In this document: piece after piece, positions 1 to 5,862 of the stretch
Numbering within the stretch: the first letter of the stretch is position 1
How the letters are laid out: the number at the start of each line of letters is the position of its first letter
Source: Anaerolineae bacterium
Lineage (GTDB): Bacteria > Chloroflexota > Anaerolineae > JAAYZQ01
DNA: 7,931 bases
Assembly: GCA_016929795.1 (NCBI GenBank)
Contig: JAFGIA010000401.1
Span: forward strand, 1 to 7,931
Direction: 5' to 3'
Made by a program: the position numbers and the translations under genes
Notes under the pieces: generated by a model
Told to the model about the DNA's origin: nothing
Database searches by the model: none
The model's input: the letters and a program-made list of their open reading frames with translations, nothing else

Positions 1-2220
1 GACCTGCGCGGCGAGACCCTCTACCTGCGGCTGAAGGAGCACGATGGCTACCAGATCTTTTCCCCGTTTTTCACCCCCACGCTCGACGCCCTCGACCGCT
101 ACGAGTGCCGCGTCGGGCTGGGCTACAGCCGCTTCCTGTCCGAGTCTCGCGGCGTCCGCACCGAGATAACCGTCTTTGTCCCTGCCGGCGGCAGCCAGGA
201 GATCCGCGACGTGCGCATCACCAACCTGCTCGACCACCCCGTCGAGGTCGACGCGGTGCCCGTGGTCGAGTACACCCATTTCGACGCGCTGAAACAGTTC
301 ACCAACGCCGACTGGGTGCCGCAGACGATGCAGAGCCGCTGCCACGTCGACGACGATGGCTGCACCACGCTCGTCCAGTACGCCTTTCTGCGGCGCGACA
401 CAGCCGTCAACTTTTTTACGTCGAGCCAACCCGCCTCTTCCTTCGAGACCGACCGCCGGCGCTTTCTCGGCGCCAACGAGTATGGCACCTGGGCGCACCC
501 CCTCAGCCTGGCGGGCGAGGAGCTGAGCAACTACCAGGCGCACCGTGGCGATAACATCGCCGCCCTGCTCCACCACCTCGGCCCGATCGCGCCCGGCGAG
601 ACGGTGCGGCTCGTCACACAGCTCGGGCAGGTCGCGGACCTCGCCGCCGCGCTGCCCGAGATCCGGCGCTTGCGCCGCCCCCAAGCCGTCGACGCGGCCC
701 TGGCCGAGCTACGCGCCTTCTGGAGCGGCTACCTGTCGACGCTGCAGGTCGACACGCCCGACGAGAGCATGAACCAGATGCTCAACGTCTACAACCCACG
801 CCAGTGCCACGTCACGCTCCAATGGTCACGCTACCTCTCACTCTACCAGCTCGGCTTTGGCGCGCGCGGCATCGGCTTTCGCGACACGAGCCAGGATGCG
901 ATGGGGGCTGTGGCCCACGCCCCCGGCACGGTGCGTGCGCTCCTCCTAAAGCTCCTGCACGTCCAGCGCCGCGACGGCTCGGCCTACCACCAGTTCAACC
1001 CCCTGACCATGGTCGCCAACGAGGGCGACTCGCGCGAGGTGGAGGAGGGCCCACACTACTATGGCGACGACCACCTCTGGATCGTCCTCGCCGTGTCGGC
1101 CTACCTCAAGGAAACGGGCGACCTCGCCTTCCTTGACGAGGTGGTGCCCTATTACGAAAAGGACCGCCACGAGCGCCCGGTCGAGGACGGCACGGTCCTC
1201 GACCACCTGCAGCGCGCGCTGGCCTTTACCCGCGACCACACCGGCGCCCACGGCCTGCCCCTGCTCGGCTTTGCCGACTGGAACGATCCGACCAACCTGC
1301 CCCCCGGCGCGGAATCGCTCTTTGTCGCCAACCTCTATGGCCGGGCGCTGGGCGAGATGATCGACCTCACCCGGCACCTGGAAGACATGGCAGCGGCGGA
1401 GCGCTACCGCCACGATTATGACGAGATGAAAGCGCGCGTGCACGAGCACGCCTGGGATGGCGGCTGGTACGTGCGCTATTTCGACGCCGAGGGCAAGCCG
1501 CTCGGCAGCCGCACCAACACCCACGGCCAGATCTATGCCAACGGCCAGTCGTGGCCTGTCCTGTCCGGCTTTGCCACGCCCGACCGGGCCCGGATGGCGC
1601 TCGACGCGGTGTATGCCCGCCTCAACACGCCGCGCGGCATCAAGCTCAGCACGCCCGGCTTTGACGGCTATGACCCTGCCGTGGGCGGCATCAGCACCTA
1701 TCCCCCCGGCGCCAAAGAGAACGGCGGCATCTTTTTGCACGCCAATCCGTGGGTGATCATGGCCGAGGCCATGACCGGCCACGGCGACCGGGCGTTCGAA
1801 TACTACCACCAGATCAACCCGGCCGCGCGCAACGACGACATCGACCGCTTCGAGTGCGAGCCGTACGCCTATCCCCAAAACGTGCTCGGCGACGAGCACC
1901 CCCAGTTCGGCCTGGCGCGCAATAGCTGGCTGACGGGTACCGCGTCGTGGGCGTACCAGGCCGCCACCCAATACATCCTGGGCCTCCGCCCGCGCCACGA
2001 CGGGCTGGAGATCGACCCGTGCCTCCCCGCCGCGTGGGACGGCTTTCGTGTCACCCGCCGCTTCCGGGGCGCCCTCTACGAGATCGAGGTCGAAAATCCA
2101 GAGCACGTGTGCTGCGGCGTGCGCAGCGTCACCCTGGACGGCCGGCCGCTCGACGGCAACGTCCTGCCCCTGCCCAACGGCGAGCGGCACTACCGGGTGC
2201 GCGTGGTGCTGGGCGCCTGA
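1..2220 (+). CDS. GH94 disaccharide phosphorylase (cellobiose/chitobiose phosphorylase type), 5'-truncated
   Basis: The frame is open from base 1 and stops with TGA at 2218-2220, giving 739 visible residues. GH94 enzymes phosphorolyse a beta-linked disaccharide in the cytoplasm to a sugar 1-phosphate plus a free sugar. Visible residues 1 to about 210 are the beta-rich N-terminal sandwich, followed by a helical linker, the (alpha/alpha)6 barrel and a short C-terminal beta domain. The catalytic acid is expected to be D426 in GFADWND. The family's phosphate-binding positions appear as H580 in HANPW and T645-G646 in LTGTASW. The spacing D426-H580-T645 matches the Asp492-His644-Thr709 set I recall for Vibrio chitobiose phosphorylase, so about 65 N-terminal residues lie outside the window. 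The NLPPGAES segment after DWND fits the cellobiose/chitobiose clade. I cannot decide between cellobiose, chitobiose or another sugar. Codons are strongly C/G-ending, unlike the next three genes. Confidence 0.93.
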   Translation, partial: DLRGETLYLRLKEHDGYQIFSPFFTPTLDALDRYECRVGLGYSRFLSESRGVRTEITVFVPAGGSQEIRDVRITNLLDHPVEVDAVPVVEYTHFDALKQFTNADWVPQTMQSRCHVDDDGCTTLVQYAFLRRDTAVNFFTSSQPASSFETDRRRFLGANEYGTWAHPLSLAGEELSNYQAHRGDNIAALLHHLGPIAPGETVRLVTQLGQVADLAAALPEIRRLRRPQAVDAALAELRAFWSGYLSTLQVDTPDESMNQMLNVYNPRQCHVTLQWSRYLSLYQLGFGARGIGFRDTSQDAMGAVAHAPGTVRALLLKLLHVQRRDGSAYHQFNPLTMVANEGDSREVEEGPHYYGDDHLWIVLAVSAYLKETGDLAFLDEVVPYYEKDRHERPVEDGTVLDHLQRALAFTRDHTGAHGLPLLGFADWNDPTNLPPGAESLFVANLYGRALGEMIDLTRHLEDMAAAERYRHDYDEMKARVHEHAWDGGWYVRYFDAEGKPLGSRTNTHGQIYANGQSWPVLSGFATPDRARMALDAVYARLNTPRGIKLSTPGFDGYDPAVGGISTYPPGAKENGGIFLHANPWVIMAEAMTGHGDRAFEYYHQINPAARNDDIDRFECEPYAYPQNVLGDEHPQFGLARNSWLTGTASWAYQAATQYILGLRPRHDGLEIDPCLPAAWDGFRVTRRFRGALYEIEVENPEHVCCGVRSVTLDGRPLDGNVLPLPNGERHYRVRVVLGA

Positions 2221-2235
2221 GCGCCTGAACCCGGC

Positions 2236-2264
2236 TTGCAGTTTCCCCGAAATGATGATATACT
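2236..2264 (+). promoter_or_regulatory. Candidate extended -10 promoter for the 2287 gene
   Basis: In the 66-bp gap after the GH94 stop, TATACT (2259-2264, one mismatch to TATAAT) is preceded by TGA, giving an extended -10. A weak -35, TTGCAG at 2236-2241, lies exactly 17 nt upstream. Transcription would start near 2271, right at the Shine-Dalgarno sequence, so the leader would be very short. This is read from consensus only. Confidence 0.38.
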
Positions 2265-2286
2265 CCCATCAAGGAGACAGAAAACC

Positions 2287-2661
2287 ATGCCCAAAAACAA
2301 GTCCGCAAAAGAAAGTGGGATTTCGGCTCGTGACATAGTCGGCTCTACAGGTGTCATTCTTGGCCACGATGGACACGTGGAAATATCTCAAGGCGTCCAG
2401 GGTGACGAACTGACCAAACTGATCATTCCTCTACGGCAGGCTGTACAAGAGACCGATTTGCCATCTGAGCAGAAACAGGAAGCAGTTGCAGAGGTCAATG
2501 CCATCGAAAAAGAACTGGTCAATCCACAACCAGATGGGCAATCAATCAATCAAAGGCTGATGAAGCTGGTCACTCTTGGCGGAAGCATCGCGCTGGCGGC
2601 TATGAAGCTAGCGCAAACACCAGCAATCCAAGCCCTGATCCAAAAAGCTCTAGGGAGGTAG
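2287..2661 (+). CDS. Small helical protein with N-terminal beta-hairpin motif, unknown function
   Basis: I chose ATG 2287 because AAGGAGA (2271-2277) lies 9 nt upstream; an in-frame TTG at 2236 has no such support. The product is 124 aa and I do not recognise it as a named family. Residues 15-33 read as a short beta hairpin of the kind found in bacterial STAND/TIR/TPR signalling proteins. Residues 39-94 are predicted as amphipathic, charged helices. Residues 95-123 are a hydrophobic, Ala/Leu-rich tail that could pack against a membrane or a partner protein. The hairpin motif recurs in the next gene (its residues 95-113), which suggests that the two products interact or share a ligand. Base composition is clearly lower in G+C than the GH94 gene. 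A role as adaptor or regulator of the downstream TPR protein is inference from adjacency and the shared motif. Confidence 0.75.
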   Translation: MPKNKSAKESGISARDIVGSTGVILGHDGHVEISQGVQGDELTKLIIPLRQAVQETDLPSEQKQEAVAEVNAIEKELVNPQPDGQSINQRLMKLVTLGGSIALAAMKLAQTPAIQALIQKALGR

Positions 2662-2685
2662 AGACGACGGCTTCCCTCTAGAGCT
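2646..2685 (+). repeat. Imperfect inverted repeat over the stop codon of the 2287 gene
   Basis: AGCTCT-AGGGA (2646-2656) pairs with TCCCT-CT-AGAGCT (2673-2685), giving an 11-bp stem with a 2-nt bulge (2678-2679) and a 16-nt loop. The stop codon TAG (2659-2661) lies in the loop. No T-tract follows, so it is not a canonical intrinsic terminator. It could act as an mRNA processing, stability or partial-attenuation element setting the ratio of the two flanking products. Confidence 0.5.
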
Positions 2686-2762
2686 GGGTGATAGTTGCTT
2701 CCCTGGCCTGGTACAAGGTCACTGCATCTCTCGAAAAAGCAGCAAGTCGGGAGGGAGTACCC

Positions 2763-4547
2763 ATGAACGTTGGGTGGCAAGAGCTAGTAATCCTTGGGGT
2801 TATCCTTGTACTCCTCGTTGGTGCTGAGCGCTTTGTGCAAGTTATGCGGGAGGCTGGCAAGAGCGTAGTTGGGTTTCGTCGCGAACTGAGATCCGAGCCT
2901 CCCCCGTCCGGCAATAGAATCCACGAACTCGATCATCGTGCCCCAGAGGGAGCCGACCCAGAGCTTGTCCTCGATCAATCACTGGTTGAGATTCAGATCA
3001 ATGAAGAAACCGAGTTCCTGACTCCCATGGGCGATATCGTGGTCAGAGATGTTATCGGCTCCAAGGCCATCGCCGTGGGGCACGCAGCTCAGATCACATA
3101 CATCGAGACATACAATTCCCCGATGCCCGATTTGAGCCAATATGCCATCAGCCCTCTTCTGGTCTATGTGATTTCGGATGAATCATTGGTGGCGGAGCGC
3201 ACTTCGGCTCGAAGGGCTATCGACTCACTGGCCGGGCTCGCCAAACCTTTGCTGGTAGATATCACCCCTTCTCCCCTCCGACGCGAGCAAGTCGCTGCCG
3301 ATCTGAGGCGTCGAGCGGACATCTGTCTCGTTATCTATGGCAAAGAAACATCCCATTCTGTCAAGCAAGAACAACAACTTGTCGTGCGGCACAACATCAA
3401 GCACCGCTATTACTTTGCAGATGCCGGCCTGGAGGACGGAGCACTCGACGATTTGATGCAAGACGTCGGAGCAAACGTGGTCAGGTTTGCCGCACCCGAA
3501 GAACTGGAAGAATTGACCAAGGGCGCGTTGGCCAACTGCTTCATCGACTGTGTTCGTAACTACCGCCAGGTTGGCCTTACGCGGGATGATCTTCGCTTCC
3601 TCCTGCGGTGGGCGGCGAGTATTGCCATAGGATACAAGTTGGTGGATGTTGTCGGCGAAGTACTTGCCCGGGCTGATGATGAGCACCTGCTACACCCTGT
3701 CCAGTTCCCAGGCACCGAATTGCCCACCAGGCCTTCAGACACAGCAGAGGACGCTCCAGATTCGGACCAGGTGGAGGACACCCAGCCAGTAGACGAAGCA
3801 GTAGACGAGCAGATGGAAACACCTACGCCCAAGGGAGAGGGTGAGCCGGAACTGACGCCGGGCGATTCCCCCTGGCTCCTGGCACGACAATATCGGTGGA
3901 AAGGAAGTGAGCATCTAGCAGCAGGTGAATACGATCAAGCCATCGCCATGTACTCAAAGGCCCTGGAGCTACAACCGAATGATCAGCGCGCCCTGGAGGG
4001 TCGTGGCCAAGCCTATCGAATCACCGGCCAGTATCTGAATGCAATAGCGGACTTGAGCCAGGCCCTACAGCTAGATCCCGATTCCGCCATAGCATTGCGT
4101 CACCGAGGGGATGCGTACCGGATGCTGGGAAACCACCGGCAGGCATTGAGGGATTTCGATCGCTCTTTACAGCTAGCGCCTGATTCCACCTTTGCATTGA
4201 GTAGTAGGGGAGAAACTCATCGCCTGCTGCGAAACCACCGGCAGGCATTGAGAGATTTCGATCGATCTTTGCAGCTAGACCCCGATGACGCCTTCGCATT
4301 TCGTCATCGAGGGGATACGTATCGGATGATGGGAAACTATCGGCAGGCGTTGAGGGATCTGGATCGATCTTTACGGCTAGAGCCCCATTCCGCCTTTGCA
4401 TTGAGTAGTAGGGGGGCCACTCATCGCTTGCTGGGAAACTACCGGCAGGCAAATGCAGATCTGCGACAGGCGTTGAGGCTTGATCGTGGTGACAAATTTG
4501 CCAAAGAACAGCTTGCCATGTTGCAAAATAAACAGAAAAGAAGATAA
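2763..4547 (+). CDS. TatA-like anchor / beta-hairpin / TIR- or DUF4062-like / six-TPR protein
   Basis: ATG 2763 is preferred because GGGAGGGAG (2749-2757) sits 5 nt upstream; an in-frame GTG at 2688 lacks this. The product is 594 aa. Residues 4-20 are a hydrophobic segment ending LLVG, and 21-42 an amphipathic helix ending GKSVVGFRREL. This tracks TatA position by position, except that the hinge Phe-Gly is Val-Gly. Residues 95-113 repeat the hairpin motif of the upstream gene. Residues 131 to about 265 look like an alpha/beta TIR/DUF4062-like domain: LLVYVISDE strand, E145-R146 in helix 1, ADICLVIYGKE strand (185-195) and E203 in a following helix. Residues 318-368 are an acidic, Pro-rich linker. 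Residues 373-576 are six 34-residue TPRs, then a capping helix. The likely topology is one membrane pass with a cytoplasmic sensor and TPR scaffold. It is probably co-transcribed with the genes on both sides. Enzymatic activity is not established. Confidence 0.85.
   Translation: MNVGWQELVILGVILVLLVGAERFVQVMREAGKSVVGFRRELRSEPPPSGNRIHELDHRAPEGADPELVLDQSLVEIQINEETEFLTPMGDIVVRDVIGSKAIAVGHAAQITYIETYNSPMPDLSQYAISPLLVYVISDESLVAERTSARRAIDSLAGLAKPLLVDITPSPLRREQVAADLRRRADICLVIYGKETSHSVKQEQQLVVRHNIKHRYYFADAGLEDGALDDLMQDVGANVVRFAAPEELEELTKGALANCFIDCVRNYRQVGLTRDDLRFLLRWAASIAIGYKLVDVVGEVLARADDEHLLHPVQFPGTELPTRPSDTAEDAPDSDQVEDTQPVDEAVDEQMETPTPKGEGEPELTPGDSPWLLARQYRWKGSEHLAAGEYDQAIAMYSKALELQPNDQRALEGRGQAYRITGQYLNAIADLSQALQLDPDSAIALRHRGDAYRMLGNHRQALRDFDRSLQLAPDSTFALSSRGETHRLLRNHRQALRDFDRSLQLDPDDAFAFRHRGDTYRMMGNYRQALRDLDRSLRLEPHSAFALSSRGATHRLLGNYRQANADLRQALRLDRGDKFAKEQLAMLQNKQKRR
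4083..4490 (+). repeat. Tandem duplication of a 204-bp two-TPR unit
   Basis: Within the TPR region, 4083-4286 (TPRs 3-4) and 4287-4490 (TPRs 5-6) are near copies. TPR 3 resembles TPR 5 (both RHRGD...YRM) and TPR 4 resembles TPR 6 (both FALSSRG.THRLL). Nearly identical DNA, such as TTTGCATTGAGTAGTAGGGG at 4191 and 4395, lies exactly 204 bp apart. This indicates recent duplication of a 68-residue unit. Confidence 0.85.
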
Positions 4548-4566
4548 AAAGGTTGGAGAGGTGAGC

Positions 4567-4992
4567 ATGTTCGATTACATTCATCACGTTGCTTACGTTG
4601 TCAGCGACATGGAAGAAGCTGTGCGCGTCTTCCACGATACGTTCGAGCTTGAGTTGACTGACCGCCGCGTGATCGAAGGCAATACCACTGTGGAGATGGC
4701 AGCGTTTCGTTGTGGTCCCACCTTGGTCGAAGTATTACGCCCGATCAACCATCCGGCGCTGGCGCGATTTCTTGAGGAGCATGGCCCGGGTCTACACCAC
4801 GTCGCATTCGCCATGAGAGACCTTCCCAAGCGGATAGAGGAGTTGAAAGAAAAGAAGGTTTTCGCAAGCGAGCCCTTCTACGCTGGAACAGGATGGAAGA
4901 TCGCCTATTTTGACCTTGATAAGAGTGGCCTTGACTTGTTCAAGAGTTGCTATCACGGCGACCACCTGGCAGAGGCGGACCCGATAAAATAG
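4567..4992 (+). CDS. VOC/glyoxalase-fold protein, methylmalonyl-CoA epimerase-like
   Basis: ATG 4567 follows GGAGAGG (4555-4561) by 5 nt and begins 19 nt after the TPR gene's stop, so the two are probably co-transcribed. The product is 141 aa, a normal size for a single-chain VOC protein with two beta-alpha-beta-beta-beta modules. Module 1 starts IHHVAYVVSDMEEA and module 2 starts GLHHVAFAMRDL. The segment ARFLEEHGPGLHHVAF closely resembles methylmalonyl-CoA epimerase. The expected divalent-metal ligands are H7, E55 and H78, with the fourth at D123 in GLDLF, where the family usually has Glu. The true substrate is uncertain: an epimerase acting on an acyl-CoA, or another glyoxalase/dioxygenase-like enzyme. 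No methylmalonyl-CoA mutase gene is visible nearby. Codon use is mixed, like the two upstream genes and unlike the G+C-rich genes that follow. Confidence 0.82.
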   Translation: MFDYIHHVAYVVSDMEEAVRVFHDTFELELTDRRVIEGNTTVEMAAFRCGPTLVEVLRPINHPALARFLEEHGPGLHHVAFAMRDLPKRIEELKEKKVFASEPFYAGTGWKIAYFDLDKSGLDLFKSCYHGDHLAEADPIK

Positions 4993-5045
4993 TTGTAAGC
5001 TTTCGTAACACTCGGGACCCACACGGACCATACGCGAGTCATCGA

Positions 5046-5645
5046 TCAGACCCCCTCCCACCTTTCCACCCGCTCCCGCACGCGCACCGTCACCCCCAAC
5101 ACCTCGCCCAGCCACCGCCCCTTCTTCTCCCCGGCCCACACCTCGGCCCCGCATCCCTCCGGGCAGTCGACGACGATTGTTAGCTCGTCGCCGTCGAGCC
5201 AGGCCTCGATCCCCTGCACGGCGTCGACGTGCGTCCGGTCCAGCCCGTCGGCCAGGCGCAGCAGCGCGCCCAACACCGCCACCACCTCCCTGTCGTCGGC
5301 GTCGAGCGCGGCCAGGCCGGCATGCTTGGTGCTGGGCAGCGCGCCCCGGTGGTAGCGCGCCACGTTGGCCACGATCCGCTTCTCGCGCTCCGTCAGCCCC
5401 GGCAGCTCGGCCTGCATGATCAGCCGGTACGCCGTCTTGTGGTGACCCCAATAGCCCTCGACGTAGCCGATGTCGTGCAGCAGGCCGGCGCAGTAGAGGA
5501 GATCGCGGTGCTCGTCGCCCAGGTCGTGCAGGTCGGCCGTCAGGTCGAACAGCTCGACGGCCAGCCGCGCGTCCTGCACGCAGTGCTCCTCCTCGAACCC
5601 ATAGCCCCGCCCCAGCCGGATACACACCGCGAAGGTATCGTCCAT
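5046..5645 (-). CDS. Stand-alone HD-domain protein, Ppx/GppA C-terminal type
   Basis: The gene reads leftward from ATG at 5645-5643 to the stop at 5048-5046, 199 aa. A longer in-frame start at 5750 is rejected because the extension would run through the promoter and inverted repeat; GGTGGAG lies just upstream of 5645 on the coding strand. Metal-binding HD signatures are visible: H21 (EEEHCVQ), H57-D58 (LLHDIG), H68/H69, H99 (ARYHR) and D133 (LADGLD). The C-terminal beta-rich tail (DELTIVVDCPEGC... then EVW and LGEVLGVTVRV) resembles the end of exopolyphosphatase/GppA proteins. The N-terminal ASKHA phosphatase domain of those enzymes is absent. It is probably a metal-dependent phosphohydrolase of unknown substrate, or a detached Ppx subunit. 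It converges with the VOC gene (53-bp gap) and diverges from the substrate-binding-protein operon. Confidence 0.85.
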   Translation of the reverse strand: MDDTFAVCIRLGRGYGFEEEHCVQDARLAVELFDLTADLHDLGDEHRDLLYCAGLLHDIGYVEGYWGHHKTAYRLIMQAELPGLTEREKRIVANVARYHRGALPSTKHAGLAALDADDREVVAVLGALLRLADGLDRTHVDAVQGIEAWLDGDELTIVVDCPEGCGAEVWAGEKKGRWLGEVLGVTVRVRERVERWEGV

Positions 5646-5678
5646 GCGCCCACTCCACCCTTTCTTCAGCCTGCCTCC

Positions 5679-5707
5679 ATTGTAAAGGAACCGCGAGCAA
5701 GAGGCAA
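5679..5707 (-). promoter_or_regulatory. Candidate sigma70-like promoter for the HD-domain gene
   Basis: On the minus strand, TTGCCT (5707-5702) and TACAAT (5684-5679) are separated by exactly 17 nt. They match the -35 and -10 consensus at 4/6 and 5/6. Transcription would start near 5672, leaving a leader of about 27 nt that contains the ribosome-binding site. Confidence 0.5.
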
Positions 5708-5716
5708 GTGGCCTGC

Positions 5717-5762
5717 AACCGGTGGCAAGTACATCTTGGCGGCGCGTCACTTGCCACCGGTT
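5717..5762. promoter_or_regulatory. Perfect 14-bp inverted repeat, candidate operator between divergent promoters
   Basis: AACCGGTGGCAAGT (5717-5730) is exactly complementary to ACTTGCCACCGGTT (5749-5762), with an 18-bp spacer. A further direct copy of the inner heptamer GGCAAGT at 5703-5709 overlaps the minus-strand -35. The dyad ends 2 bp before the plus-strand -35. A terminator is unlikely because the genes on both sides point away. A dimeric repressor site controlling both directions is the simplest reading. Confidence 0.6.
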
Positions 5763-5764
5763 TC

Positions 5765-5793
5765 TTGTCGCCTATCTCTTTCTGTGGTATAAC
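5765..5793 (+). promoter_or_regulatory. Candidate extended -10 promoter for the lipoprotein-MenA operon
   Basis: TTGTCG (5765-5770) and TATAAC (5788-5793) are 17 nt apart, and TGG directly precedes the -10, making it an extended -10. The start point would be near 5800, giving a leader of about 60 nt to the ATG at 5863. Confidence 0.58.
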
Positions 5794-5862
5794 CTACCGT
5801 CAGCCAAAGATGCCGCGAGCCATGGCTCGATATCAAGCCGCCTCGAGGAGGAAAAGAAACCT

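Noticed and set aside
946..2190. Long minus-strand open frame (414 codons) opposite the GH94 gene
   Set aside because: It is a shadow of the plus-strand gene caused by high third-position G+C; its translation is low-complexity (Val/Gly/Ala/Arg) with no recognisable domain, while the plus strand has full GH94 motifs.
2688..2762. Upstream GTG start for the TatA-like/TPR gene
   Set aside because: It would add 25 residues before the TM segment with no nearby ribosome-binding site; ATG 2763 has a strong one and gives the expected TatA-like N-terminus.
2763..2888. A genuine Tat translocase subunit (tatA)
   Set aside because: No tatC or tatB is nearby, the hinge Phe is Val, and the rest of the protein is a signalling/TPR architecture; only the N-terminal module is TatA-like.
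5010..5039. Terminator in the convergent gap between the VOC and HD genes
   Set aside because: The only pairing seen is ACTCG with CGAGT, 5 bp around a 20-nt loop and without a T-tract; too weak to call.
5646..5750. N-terminal extension of the HD protein from a start at 5750
   Set aside because: The extra 35 residues are not HD-like and the DNA contains the promoter and inverted repeat; ATG 5645 has its own ribosome-binding site.
4792..5757. Minus-strand frame of 321 codons overlapping the HD gene
   Set aside because: It is out of frame with the HD motifs, Arg/Gly/Ala-rich, and runs into the VOC gene on the other strand.
5717..5762. Reading the 14-bp inverted repeat as an intrinsic terminator
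   Set aside because: Genes on both sides are transcribed away from it and no long T-tract follows either arm, so an operator is more plausible.
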